DNA from: a virus
DNA length: 45,615 nt
IMG/VR virus record: IMGVR_UViG_3300010354_000152
Coordinates: 1 to 45,615 of that record
Strand: one strand, 5' to 3'
Shown here: positions 29,636 through 37,985 of the stretch, in pieces
How positions within the stretch are numbered: position 1 is the first letter of the stretch
Layout: every line of letters starts with the position of its first letter
Translations under genes and position numbers: made by a program
Notes under the pieces: model-generated
The model's input: the letters and a program-made list of their open reading frames with translations, nothing else
The model's database searches: none
What the model was told of the DNA's origin: nothing

Positions 29636-30664
29636 TTAGAGTTTTAAATTACCCAATGCAAGCTCATAAGGAAGAGTATAATCTCTACTCTTGTAATGGT
29701 AGTCTAAGACTTCCAATACATGTTTAAAATTATTCTCCCATACTTTCAGAGTTTGTTCTGATACTTGATAAGGATAAATCTGGTTGTATTTATCTACTAC
29801 TATGAATGTGAACACCACTTTCCAATATTCAGCATCAGGTCTGTGCCTAATAAAGTTATTTACAGTCAAGCCTATGTACATCATAGCTTGAATATCATAA
29901 CGATAATAGTCTACAGTTTTTGGGAAATCTTGAATCAGCTTACTGGTTAGCTTGAGATCATTGATAAATATAGTTCTAGAAGATTCTTCTATAACCATAT
30001 TATCAACGATACCTTTAAAACCAAAATCATGTTTTTCTAAATCAGTTTTCAACATGAGTTCATTTAAACAGGACATGGATTCTGCACCACTGGTCCCTAT
30101 CTGGAGTAAAGCTCTTACTCTGTCATCAGCTTTAATAACTCCAACAACTTCTTCTGCTTGCATTTTAACAGCAGAATCTATTACAGTTTTATTTTCTTTA
30201 ACCTTAAGAAAATTAAAATACTCCTTGTTATTATCTGTAAGGATCTTCTCTATTCTCTGAGCATCAGTCTTAAGACTTTGATACAGATTTACAGATAGCA
30301 GATATGTTAGTATCTCATTACTGAAATCTCCAAGATCCAGTGCAGGATTATTCATCTGAAGATAATAAGTATTAAAGATATGATCCAACAATAGTCTATT
30401 ACTATCTGTAGGAATTTTACCAGGGAGCATAATAAACTCCTGATCAAACCTTTCTGGTTCAAGTAACAAACAGTGTGTTGCCCTACCTGCTACCAGGTGG
30501 GCATCAACACTATCTTCTCTTTGTTTAAGTATATAGTGGCTATAGAATAACCTAGGTGAGAATAAAAGCTTATTTATGCTTGAGTAACTAAAATAAAACT
30601 TCTCTTCATAAAACTTCTGAATCTCTTCAGATGAAATCAAAATTGATTGTGTTTGTATTGACAT
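29636..30664 (-). CDS. RecE/RecB-type PD-(D/E)XK exonuclease
   Basis: 342 residues. The N-terminus has the GRATHCLLLEPE element (about 60-71) seen in RecE-like DUF3799 nucleases. The catalytic core is GIVD (D221), then NDLK (D236, K238), then QxxxY (Q259, Y263), as in RecB-family exonucleases. Such enzymes resect double-stranded DNA ends to feed single-strand annealing or recombination. Together with the Sak4-like ATPase and SSB-like protein downstream it would form a phage recombination set. The chosen ATG has an AGGAG seven bases upstream, an unusually clear ribosome binding site for this window, and lies 38 bases inside the end of the previous gene. Confidence 0.85.
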   Translation of the reverse strand: MSIQTQSILISSEEIQKFYEEKFYFSYSSINKLLFSPRLFYSHYILKQREDSVDAHLVAGRATHCLLLEPERFDQEFIMLPGKIPTDSNRLLLDHIFNTYYLQMNNPALDLGDFSNEILTYLLSVNLYQSLKTDAQRIEKILTDNNKEYFNFLKVKENKTVIDSAVKMQAEEVVGVIKADDRVRALLQIGTSGAESMSCLNELMLKTDLEKHDFGFKGIVDNMVIEESSRTIFINDLKLTSKLIQDFPKTVDYYRYDIQAMMYIGLTVNNFIRHRPDAEYWKVVFTFIVVDKYNQIYPYQVSEQTLKVWENNFKHVLEVLDYHYKSRDYTLPYELALGNLKL

Positions 30665-31790
30665 ATTCTTTCTCCTGTATATAATTATCTTTTAGATTTA
30701 CTATTAGTTCTTCTTTCATAAGTTCATCAAGCTCTTCACTTACTGTTACAGCTTTTACTTGAAAATATTTTGAATAAGATCCTGGAATATTATTCTGAAA
30801 TTTATTAAGTAAATGCATTAGATTATCTCTTGTAAGAGCATTCTTAGCTTTAAGAATGTTTACAGAATCATCCATACCAGGCGATAGATTCCTATCAAAT
30901 CCCATATAACTCTTAAGAGCCTTGAAATTTACATGGTTCTTACTAGGTATATCAGACATTCTACTTCCAAAATCATAAAACAAATCTACTAGATAAAGTA
31001 TACTACCTACATAATCACAGTTTGCCATAATCTCCATAGCAACAGTCCAGTTCTCTTTATCAGAACTCATGAACATATCACTAATAGCTTTATGCATATC
31101 AGCATCAATTACTACAGCTTCTGGACCATTAATATAAGGCATAAGAGCTACTTCATTAGTAAGTTGTTTACTAACAATAGCATCATATAAATCCTTATGA
31201 GCATCAGCTACTTTATAAAAAGTTTGTCTGTTTCTAGTTACACCCTCTTGACCATAATAAACTTTAGCAAGACGAAAAGGTAAATTAACTTCTGTGAATA
31301 CTTTAGCAGTAAAGTTATCACCTAAAATTACTACATCTTCTGTATAAAATTCTAGAGCTGTCTTAAGTTTATCATAATAGTAACTATCAATATGGTTACC
31401 TTCTTTACAAGATTCTATAAACTCTGTGAATGATTGAGTGTCACAGGTATGATACCAACTATCATCAAATAGATTAAACCCAGTTTTTCTACCTGTAAAG
31501 ATATGACTTGCTTTATCAGGATCTCTTACTACTTTAATACCATACTGAGAACCTAGATCTTTGAGTTTAACTCTTGGAATTGTAACACCAGGAAGAAAAT
31601 AGAAAGTATCCCCCTTTTGAGGGGAATAACTTTCTAATATATCATTCTGAGTAAAAGACAAATCTCCTATACCATGAAAGCTGCCGGTTATCATATCTAC
31701 AGAAGTTTCAATATAAAACTTCAAACCATTCTCTGGAAAGTTGTCTACATCTGTTAATCTAATTACTAAATAATTTTTCAATGTACTCAT
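30627..31790 (-). CDS. Hypothetical protein between MoxR ATPase and exonuclease, 387 residues
   Basis: I do not recognise a family. The protein is mixed alpha/beta: MSTLKNYLVIRLTDVDN begins with a strand, and later come VVIDADMHKAISDMFM and a helical C-terminus rich in Asn and Glu. No nucleotide-binding loop, zinc motif or membrane segment is visible. It starts 5 bases after the MoxR-type ATPase stop, and its own 3' end overlaps the exonuclease gene by 38 bases. The position directly after the MoxR ATPase makes a substrate or partner of that chaperone pair plausible, but this is inference from order alone. Confidence 0.72.
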   Translation of the reverse strand: MSTLKNYLVIRLTDVDNFPENGLKFYIETSVDMITGSFHGIGDLSFTQNDILESYSPQKGDTFYFLPGVTIPRVKLKDLGSQYGIKVVRDPDKASHIFTGRKTGFNLFDDSWYHTCDTQSFTEFIESCKEGNHIDSYYYDKLKTALEFYTEDVVILGDNFTAKVFTEVNLPFRLAKVYYGQEGVTRNRQTFYKVADAHKDLYDAIVSKQLTNEVALMPYINGPEAVVIDADMHKAISDMFMSSDKENWTVAMEIMANCDYVGSILYLVDLFYDFGSRMSDIPSKNHVNFKALKSYMGFDRNLSPGMDDSVNILKAKNALTRDNLMHLLNKFQNNIPGSYSKYFQVKAVTVSEELDELMKEELIVNLKDNYIQEKEYVNTNTINFDFI

Positions 31791-31795
31791 AACTA

Positions 31796-32971
31796 TTATT
31801 TTACAGCCATTTTAACTACAGCAGGATTCATCATCAACTTAGCCCATTTAGTCTTATTACCATTTACAATCTCCTTGATAATAAAATACTTAAGGTCATC
31901 TGTGAATACATCACATCCTGTAGTAAGTTTAATTACTCTATTTATCATTTGATCACTAACTGCTTTTGTCTCAGAATAAACAAGACAATAGTTAATCATC
32001 CTAGTTGCAATCACACTAGAGATATCTGCTCTAAAGTTACCTCCTTGATTTACAGAAGAGTTAAGAGCTCCTACCACATATGCTTCATTAGGATTTGTCA
32101 TCATATCTTCAGGAGATATAATCTTATCCAAGTTGTTATTAATGAACATAGTAAATAGGCTTGATGTCTCTGAACCTACAGAACCTTCACCAATCATTTG
32201 AACTAATGGAAGCTCATCTTCAAACTTATCTATAGAACTAATAGAGTTGAAGAATGTAGTAATTGCACGAGGATTAACATTAGAGTTAATAACTTCTGGA
32301 TTCATCAATAGGAAGTTAATACATCTACCATCAATACCAGCAGTCTCTGCCCACTTAGCCCAGACCTTCTCATCAAACTTTACCTCAACAGAAATAAATC
32401 TAGTCTTCTGAGCTATATCCAAACTAGTAACATTATAGTCACCATTATCTGGATTAGTAGTTAATACAATATGCCAGTTCTTAGGAAGCTTCCAAGAGAT
32501 ATACTCTTGTCTATCAATCAATTCCATAGTTGCTTGCATGAATCTTTGATCTGCGCGAGTATAATCATCAAGAATCAAGAAGCCACCCTCACCTTTACCT
32601 TGTATCCACTCAGGAGAAGCATGAGACATTCTACTCTGACCACTAGGTCTAAATCCAGCTTTGACATAAGTCTCAAGTAAAGTTTCTTGAATCCATTTCT
32701 TAGCTCCATCTTTGTTCTCAATCTCAAACTCTTTGAATGGAAAACCAACTAAGTCACCCAATTCTTCTATCTGAGATAAATTTAATTTAATGACAGCCAT
32801 ATTCATCTCCTTTGCAAGTTGCATTAGAGAAGAAGTCTTACCAAGACCAGCTTCACCTTCAATATTTACAGCTACAGGTACTTTACCTTTTGTTTGAATA
32901 TGCTGATTATTCTTCACCATGTGTCCCAAGAAGGACTTTAACTCATCAATGTTTAACTTTACTTGACTCAT
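31796..32971 (-). CDS. MoxR-type AAA+ ATPase
   Basis: 391 residues. Walker A is GEAGLGKTS (G39-K45-T46), Walker B is FLILDDY (D135, D136) and sensor 1 is TTNP (N173). A DIAQKTRF segment after it fits the arginine-finger region of MoxR/RavA-type AAA+ proteins. These ATPases remodel or activate partner proteins and are usually encoded next to a VWA-domain protein. That is exactly the case here: the gene overlaps the metallopeptidase-VWA gene by ATGA. In phages the target of such a pair is unknown. It acts in the cytoplasm, with no membrane segment seen. Family call is secure; the cellular job is inferred. Confidence 0.9.
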   Translation of the reverse strand: MSQVKLNIDELKSFLGHMVKNNQHIQTKGKVPVAVNIEGEAGLGKTSSLMQLAKEMNMAVIKLNLSQIEELGDLVGFPFKEFEIENKDGAKKWIQETLLETYVKAGFRPSGQSRMSHASPEWIQGKGEGGFLILDDYTRADQRFMQATMELIDRQEYISWKLPKNWHIVLTTNPDNGDYNVTSLDIAQKTRFISVEVKFDEKVWAKWAETAGIDGRCINFLLMNPEVINSNVNPRAITTFFNSISSIDKFEDELPLVQMIGEGSVGSETSSLFTMFINNNLDKIISPEDMMTNPNEAYVVGALNSSVNQGGNFRADISSVIATRMINYCLVYSETKAVSDQMINRVIKLTTGCDVFTDDLKYFIIKEIVNGNKTKWAKLMMNPAVVKMAVK

Positions 32972-34266
32972 AATTCTAATTTTATAACTTTACCTGGTAA
33001 TTCATCATTCATTTCTGATCTTTCAGACAGTACCCATAATACAGGGGACTTAGGTTTTACAGATGTGTGCCATTCACCATCAGTAAAATAAATTAAGCTT
33101 GTGTACTTCTTAAGGTTTTGATTGTAATACTCAAGGACAGGGTCAAACTCAGTTCCACCTCTACCATTTAGTTTTATCTTATTCTTACCATTATAAGGCT
33201 CTATAGATCTGATAGTTGTATCACATTGTATAATAGTGATATCTACTCCTGTTTTATAAATATGATGTATCTCATTCATAAACTCAAGAACTTCAGCCTC
33301 AGATACAGATGCAGAAGTATCAATACCTAACAACATATGCTGCCTCATCTTTATCTTCAAACCAGGATTCTCAGAATATCTTTTATTCTCTTTTCTCCTA
33401 AGCTTTTTAGTAAAGATCTTTGTACTAACTCCTGTAAATCTTCTTACATAAGCTCTCCAATTAAACTTAGCTTTCTCAATTTGAGCAAGTTCAAGTAGGT
33501 GCTTTTCTACATTACCTGGAACAGAACCTCTTTTCTTAACAGTTTGATCTGCAGCTTCACTAAGAAGTCTATCTAGTTGTTGCTGAACAATCTTCTTCTC
33601 AGCTTCAGATAGATTATCAAAGTCCTCCCATGTACTATGATCAGGCAAACCTTCACCAGAATCCATCTGGTCACAGAGTTGATCATAGTTAGGACATCCT
33701 GAAGTACCATCCTTATCTTTCTTATCCTTGGCCTCTTTAAGCTTATCATAGTAATACCTAGTACCAGCTTTAAGATCAAGATTAAGTTCAGAATAGTCTT
33801 CAATCATAATACCTCTTGGTGGAAGTTTAGACAATTCTACTACAGCTTCTTCTGAAGTTATAGTACCTGCTTCAACCTTATCAGTAATAGACTTCTTAAG
33901 ATTATCATACTGTTCTTTAGTATACTCATCACCAGGAAGATAACCCTTATCAATATATTGATTAATCTCCATGTCCATTGCTATGTTAGCAAGCTTTCTA
34001 TCAGGAAAATTAAAATACATTGATAGATGGAAATTGGAAATATGCAATAACTCATGCTTAAGAATACCAATCCTGTGATTGTCAGACATTCCTTGCCAGA
34101 AGTCTTCATTAATAGTAAGTTGATAGTTAATACCATTCTTACTAACTCCGGCAGTAGGAATCCTGTTATTCCATACTTTATTCAACATGATAAGAAAGAA
34201 CCCATAGAAGGGCTCTTTCCACATCAATTCTTTACTAGCTTTACCTAGTGTATCCTCTTTACTCAT
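32968..34266 (-). CDS. DUF2201-like metallopeptidase and VWA-domain protein
   Basis: 432 residues in two parts. The first has HELLH (H71, E72, H75) after GILK, followed by a NIAMDMEINQYI segment that fits the third-ligand region of the DUF2201/COG3864 putative metallopeptidase domain. The middle is acidic and linker-like. The C-terminal half is a VWA fold with MIDAS residues DTSAS (D316, S318, S320), GGTEFDP (T372, D375) and YFTDGE (D396). It partners with the MoxR-type ATPase encoded next, joined by an ATGA overlap. The pair is known across bacteria and phages as an ATPase plus VWA remodelling system. Whether the HExxH is catalytic cannot be judged from sequence. Confidence 0.88.
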   Translation of the reverse strand: MSKEDTLGKASKELMWKEPFYGFFLIMLNKVWNNRIPTAGVSKNGINYQLTINEDFWQGMSDNHRIGILKHELLHISNFHLSMYFNFPDRKLANIAMDMEINQYIDKGYLPGDEYTKEQYDNLKKSITDKVEAGTITSEEAVVELSKLPPRGIMIEDYSELNLDLKAGTRYYYDKLKEAKDKKDKDGTSGCPNYDQLCDQMDSGEGLPDHSTWEDFDNLSEAEKKIVQQQLDRLLSEAADQTVKKRGSVPGNVEKHLLELAQIEKAKFNWRAYVRRFTGVSTKIFTKKLRRKENKRYSENPGLKIKMRQHMLLGIDTSASVSEAEVLEFMNEIHHIYKTGVDITIIQCDTTIRSIEPYNGKNKIKLNGRGGTEFDPVLEYYNQNLKKYTSLIYFTDGEWHTSVKPKSPVLWVLSERSEMNDELPGKVIKLEL

Positions 34267-34655
34267 TTCTTTAGAGTTAGGTTAAAATCTAAATTCTTTG
34301 TAGGATAACCCATATTATCTAGCATTTGAACAAGTTCTGCTACATGTCTTTCTAGAAATGCAGTTACAGATTCTTTGTCAGCTTTCATTGATATTAAGAC
34401 ACTTAACCCTTTAGCATAAGTAAATGGACTATCAAAATCATAATACTTTGAAAGCTCTTTTGCAGCTTCAGGTGCATTTGATTGCCATTCACTATATGTT
34501 AAACGAGAGTACTTAAATATATAAAGCAACCATCCAAAATCAGAATCTTTGAAATTAAATGCTTCAACTGCTTTATACGCTAAATGTCCATTATCTTCAT
34601 CAGGAGATAAGAACATGTTTATAATGTTATCAGCTTCTTGTCTTGTAATTTTCAT
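34263..34655 (-). CDS. Small hypothetical protein of the MoxR-VWA cluster, 130 residues
   Basis: A mainly helical protein beginning MKITRQEADNIINMFL, with no motif I recognise. It overlaps the VWA gene start by ATGA and shares one base with the stop of the DUF6915-like gene (TGATG), so it is co-translated with both. That placement suggests it is a functional part of the MoxR-VWA cluster. No membrane segment, signal peptide or metal site is apparent. Confidence 0.75.
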   Translation of the reverse strand: MKITRQEADNIINMFLSPDEDNGHLAYKAVEAFNFKDSDFGWLLYIFKYSRLTYSEWQSNAPEAAKELSKYYDFDSPFTYAKGLSVLISMKADKESVTAFLERHVAELVQMLDNMGYPTKNLDFNLTLKK

Positions 34656-35002
34656 CAGTCTTCAATTTTTAAAGTTCTAATCATCCACTCTTCAGGTTTA
34701 CCAGACTTAATAGCCTTAAACCATTCTTTTGCACTAGGAATATATCCAAAGCAATCCTCTTTTACATGCTGTTCACCAATGTATCTAACATAGACATCTT
34801 TACCATCAGAGTTGGTAATTGTCATACCAAATCTTTGTTCACATTCAAATATACCTTCACTGTGATGTCTAAACATTCTATGCTCACTATGACCTATCCA
34901 AGCCTTAGTAGCATCAAACCATTCATGAATTTTAATATAGTCAGTTGCTACACCTCCCCATTTTCTAACAGAGGATCTAGCATGATCCCAAGGATGTGCC
35001 AT
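34655..35002 (-). CDS. DUF6915-like protein
   Basis: 115 residues with a distinctive pattern I associate with DUF6915: HPWDHARSSVRKWGG at the start, then IHEWFDATKAW, a His-rich EHRMFRHHSEGIFECE, ITNSDGK and YIGEQHV. The conserved His, Asp and Glu residues could form a metal or catalytic site, but no activity is established for the family. It is joined to its neighbours by a TAATG overlap upstream and TGATG downstream. Its presence beside the MoxR ATPase and VWA protein suggests it belongs to that system. The family name is from memory and should be treated as moderately sure; the coding call is firm. Confidence 0.8.
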   Translation of the reverse strand: MAHPWDHARSSVRKWGGVATDYIKIHEWFDATKAWIGHSEHRMFRHHSEGIFECEQRFGMTITNSDGKDVYVRYIGEQHVKEDCFGYIPSAKEWFKAIKSGKPEEWMIRTLKIED

Positions 35003-35172
35003 TATATACTATCTAAATAATCTAACATATTACCTCTAGCATCATTAAAGCCGTCTGCTTTAGCATCATCATATAACTCTTCTACTTTTGTTATTATTTC
35101 TTCTTTTAGTTCATCTGTTAATGTTTGAAGATCTAAACCTTCAATCCATTCTGTAAATTCATCTATATTCAT
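35002..35172 (-). CDS. Small acidic hypothetical protein, 56 residues
   Basis: The frame begins MNIDEFTEWIEGLD and ends in LDYLDSI; it is acidic and predicted helical. Its ATG overlaps the stop of the DUF6878-like gene (TAATG) and its TAA overlaps the ATG of the DUF6915-like gene (TAATG). Two perfect couplings at both ends fill exactly the 170-base gap between those genes, which is strong support despite the short length. No family was recognised. Confidence 0.8.
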   Translation of the reverse strand: MNIDEFTEWIEGLDLQTLTDELKEEIITKVEELYDDAKADGFNDARGNMLDYLDSI

Positions 35173-35576
35173 TATTCTGCTGATTTTTGGATTAAGTTAC
35201 CTTCATGAGTATAGTTCTCAAGCTCAATTATTCTAATATTATTATCAATTGAGTATTGTCCTGAAGGAACCATTATAGATACTGTACCGTAACCACCTTC
35301 ATTATTATACCAATCTTCTATGTCTTCAAGAAGTTTCCTATATGTAAAGTCTTCTATTCTAGATTTCAAACCTGAACTTAAAACACAAAGTTCAGGACTA
35401 TCAAAATGTACATTATCTTCTACATCTTCTACAGCATCAATAGGTTTAGTACAGTACTGAATCTCTTCAATTTGACCAGAGTCTCCTGCTCCATCATATC
35501 TTATCAAAATACCTGTAACACCCATACCAGATAATTCTAGCATAAGCTCTGTCATTTCTAATTCTGTCATAATCAT
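35172..35576 (-). CDS. DUF6878-like protein
   Basis: 134 residues. The elements IRYDGAGDSGQIEEI and DWYNNEGGYGTV are the kind of conserved blocks I recall from DUF6878, a small family of unknown function in phages and plasmids. The C-terminus carries a beta-rich stretch. It overlaps the GIY-YIG-like gene upstream by ATGA and the 56-residue gene downstream by TAATG. A second ATG in frame at 35570 is equally possible as the start, but the outer one gives the usual overlap. With the DUF6915-like protein it appears to accompany the MoxR-VWA pair. The family name is moderately sure. Confidence 0.78.
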   Translation of the reverse strand: MIMTELEMTELMLELSGMGVTGILIRYDGAGDSGQIEEIQYCTKPIDAVEDVEDNVHFDSPELCVLSSGLKSRIEDFTYRKLLEDIEDWYNNEGGYGTVSIMVPSGQYSIDNNIRIIELENYTHEGNLIQKSAE

Positions 35577-35995
35577 TTTGTTTTGTAAAACCGTCCTAAT
35601 ATGTTTCCATTTAGGAATTCTTCTTTCTCAAGTACCTCATACAGGAACTGATGTTTTGTTTCTTGATATGTTAACTCTGTAGATGAATAGCATATTCTAA
35701 GCATTTCTCTTTTGATTACTCCTCCTGCTTTTGCAAAGTCTTTAAGTATCTTATTACTACTATAGTACTTCATAAAATTAGGTACAAGCTCTCTCCTGTA
35801 CTTTTTTAGCCTTTTATCTGTAGTCATAGCCAAAGCTTTCTTACCTAATGGTTTTTTAACATTAGCATAGAAGTTCTTTTTACCTATGTACCTTACAGAT
35901 TTACCATCAATAATAGCTGACATCTCATATATAAAACCTACAGCTCCTTCAGGAATAGATAGTTCATCAAATTCCTTTCCTTCATATATCCACAT
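35573..35995 (-). CDS. GIY-YIG-like small phage protein
   Basis: 140 residues. The N-terminal part has GFIYEMS (20-26) and RYIGKKNF (35-42), matching the two-strand GIY-YIG signature of endonucleases. A basic helix (about 46-70, with LGKKALAMTTDKRLKKYRREL) follows where the catalytic Arg is expected. A later acidic residue in the YQETKHQFLYE segment could be the metal ligand. It could act on DNA during replication or host takeover, or be a non-catalytic relative. It overlaps the coiled-coil gene by 14 bases and the DUF6878-like gene by ATGA. The fold call is moderate, the gene call firm. Confidence 0.7.
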   Translation of the reverse strand: MWIYEGKEFDELSIPEGAVGFIYEMSAIIDGKSVRYIGKKNFYANVKKPLGKKALAMTTDKRLKKYRRELVPNFMKYYSSNKILKDFAKAGGVIKREMLRICYSSTELTYQETKHQFLYEVLEKEEFLNGNILGRFYKTK

Positions 35996-36254
35996 TTTCT
36001 TTAAGTTGACTGATTAAGAGTAAATAATCTACTATTTCAAGTTTTAGTTGAGTATTTTCTGACCTTAAATTCATATTGTCTTCTTCTAGAAGTTCATTCT
36101 GTTCTTCAAGCTGAGATTTTTCATCTTCAAGTTCAGTTATTTCAGTTATGTAATCTGTTTTTAGTACTTCAACCTCTTGTTTTAAATCTTTAAAATAATC
36201 ATTAACGTAGTCAAGATGATTTTCAACCTCATTCATTGTTCTTTCTATACTCAT
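35982..36254 (-). CDS. Coiled-coil protein, 90 residues
   Basis: Nearly the whole length forms heptad-like repeats of Leu, Ile and Val with Glu and Lys between (for example LEDEKSQLEEQNELLEEDN), so a dimeric or oligomeric coiled coil is likely. There is no other domain. Its ATG overlaps the TGA of the primase gene (ATGA). Such small coiled coils next to replication genes may act as scaffold or adaptor, but the partner cannot be deduced. Confidence 0.8.
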   Translation of the reverse strand: MSIERTMNEVENHLDYVNDYFKDLKQEVEVLKTDYITEITELEDEKSQLEEQNELLEEDNMNLRSENTQLKLEIVDYLLLISQLKENVDI

Positions 36255-37228
36255 AGTGTTTGTTTTAGTAATGGAAATAACTTATCTCTGACAGCTTCAA
36301 TACCATGTATGTTCACAGAGTCTGATAGATCCTTTTCCATATCTAGTATAATATAATCAATACTATATTTCTGTTTGTACTTTTCCATAGAAGCAATACC
36401 TGCCTCATCATTGTCAAACAAAGTAATAATCTTCTTATACTTAGATCTTAGCATTACCATATCAGATTCTCTTATCATACTATTCTCACTGTCTGGAGCA
36501 ATTGCTTCTATGTTCTTAATACCCAAAACATTAAAACACATTAAGTCCTTTAGTGAAGATGTAATAATCAGATATTCACAATCAGATTTTAGTTGGTCTA
36601 AACCTTGAATATAGTTATTGACCTTTATGAATTTCTTATCAGTATTTTTAGGACAATAGATTTTGTAGAGTGTACCATCATCTTTGAAATAACCATAAGT
36701 AAAGTTGTTATTAAATAGAAAAGATCTGGAGTGACCATCCTCTTCTACCTTCTCCATTGTAAAGAACTTCAAAGGAGATACATTATATCTATCAAGCATC
36801 TTAGAACCAATCTTAAATGCAGACCAATAGGACTGATCAAGATTATTCCAGTGTCTTATCTCAAAATCAACAACCTTGTACTTATCATGTACCTTGTATT
36901 CTCTATTAGTGTTAGTACTACCATTATTTAGATAATTAGTATAATCTTTTCTTATCTTAAACACTGCATTACTAAATGACAGATTATATAATAACATTAC
37001 TAAATCCTTACCATTACCTTGATAACCAGTAGAGAAATCTTTGAATCTATAATCATTAATAGAGTTACTAAAATAGATAAACATTGATGGTGTTTTCTCT
37101 TGCCTAAATACTGAAAATATTTTTATATCTTGTCCAGAAAGACACTCAGTTAGATTAAGATAATACTCAAATATCCAAGCATTTGGAATGTCTTCTAGTT
37201 GATCATATATATTCTTTGTTGATATCAT
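36251..37228 (-). CDS. DnaG-like primase with divergent Toprim site
   Basis: 325 residues. The N-terminal part keeps the shape of the DnaG zinc-binding region (FRQEKTPSMFIYF, then KDFSTGYQGNGKDLV) but lacks the usual zinc-binding Cys/His set. The Toprim domain has LFDNDEAG (D272, D274). The first acidic position is replaced: the canonical EGxxD is SSLKD here (S224, S225, D228). This is likely the phage primase making RNA primers for the DnaB-like helicase and family B polymerase encoded in the same block. The missing Toprim Glu means either a shifted metal site or reduced activity. ATGA coupling to the coiled-coil gene follows. A hairpin lies just upstream of the start. Confidence 0.82.
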   Translation of the reverse strand: MISTKNIYDQLEDIPNAWIFEYYLNLTECLSGQDIKIFSVFRQEKTPSMFIYFSNSINDYRFKDFSTGYQGNGKDLVMLLYNLSFSNAVFKIRKDYTNYLNNGSTNTNREYKVHDKYKVVDFEIRHWNNLDQSYWSAFKIGSKMLDRYNVSPLKFFTMEKVEEDGHSRSFLFNNNFTYGYFKDDGTLYKIYCPKNTDKKFIKVNNYIQGLDQLKSDCEYLIITSSLKDLMCFNVLGIKNIEAIAPDSENSMIRESDMVMLRSKYKKIITLFDNDEAGIASMEKYKQKYSIDYIILDMEKDLSDSVNIHGIEAVRDKLFPLLKQTL

Positions 37229-37240
37229 AGCAAATAAATA

Positions 37241-37279
37241 ATAGAAAAGGGGAAACCATTACTGATCTCCCCCTTCTAT
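37241..37279 (-). promoter_or_regulatory. Hairpin between SSB-like and primase genes, possible terminator
   Basis: On the minus strand ATAGAAGGGGGAGA pairs with TTTCCCCTTTTCTAT by Watson-Crick and G-U pairs around one mismatch, with a CAGTAATGG-type loop. TATTTATTTG follows, a moderate U-rich tract. The G-U pairs favour function in the minus-strand RNA. It lies between the stop at 37289 and the primase ATG at 37228 and resembles the hairpins at 24748, 25372 and 28601. Confidence 0.5.
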
Positions 37280-37288
37280 CCTAATTGC

Positions 37289-37966
37289 TTAGTCTAAAGA
37301 GAAATCAGTAGCTGCTCTTTGTGGAATATTCAAGTCATCATCACCAAATGATCCTACTTCACGAACTTCCATCTTCTTGAGATGCTCCTCCTCATTAAAT
37401 TTGATTACATCACCACCTATAGGAGTAATAGCATAAGATCCTTTAGTTCCTTTTGGTAGCCACATATCATAGTTTGTATATCCATTCTTGCCTTCATATT
37501 CTTTACCAGCAACACAGAATTCTACAAACTTATCTTTGAACGGTGCCTCATTGTTAAAAGCATCAATAAATTCTTCAATTGTATCATGCTTATTATCTTG
37601 AGATAAGAACCAGTCACTTATACCAAGAGTAGAAGTAAGATTCTTCAAGAAGATCATAATAGATCTATCTCTCTGAACTTTTACACCACTCTTTGTTACA
37701 CCATCAGCAAATGCATATTGAGAAGCTTTTATTCTACCAATCTGACCTGCATAGTGACCTTTGCTTTCATCATCTTTGTCAATCATGAAGCCCTCAAAAC
37801 CTTCAATAGGTTCTGTCTCTACATTTAGAATCATATGATATGCACCATCAATAAACTTGAAGTTCTCTAGTATAATACTATTGATCTTCAAAGTATGATT
37901 ACCTGGTGTAATTGTCTTAGGTAGTCCTCCACCACCTTCTGTCAATCCTGTTGTGCTTAAAGCCAT
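37289..37966 (-). CDS. Putative phage single-stranded DNA-binding protein
   Basis: I place the start at the ATG at 37966 (MALSTTGLTEGGG), giving 225 residues. The longer frame from 38038 would overlap the Sak4-like gene by 53 bases and adds a 24-residue basic leader that looks unnatural. The protein has a Gly-rich N-terminus, alternating beta strands (HTLKINSIILENF, YHMILNVETEP) and ends with an acidic stretch (FGDDDLN). This matches the pattern of phage SSB-like OB-fold proteins encoded beside Sak4-type ATPases. No strict signature proves it, so the function is inferred from composition and its place between Sak4-like ATPase and primase. Confidence 0.68.
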   Translation of the reverse strand: MALSTTGLTEGGGGLPKTITPGNHTLKINSIILENFKFIDGAYHMILNVETEPIEGFEGFMIDKDDESKGHYAGQIGRIKASQYAFADGVTKSGVKVQRDRSIMIFLKNLTSTLGISDWFLSQDNKHDTIEEFIDAFNNEAPFKDKFVEFCVAGKEYEGKNGYTNYDMWLPKGTKGSYAITPIGGDVIKFNEEEHLKKMEVREVGSFGDDDLNIPQRAATDFSLD

Positions 37967-37985
37967 TTTAATTTGTTTTAGTTTG

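Noticed and set aside
31604-31626. CCCCC/GGGG hairpin within a coding region as another member of the hairpin family
   Set aside because: It is inside the 387-residue gene with a short stem and no junction; composition alone can explain it.
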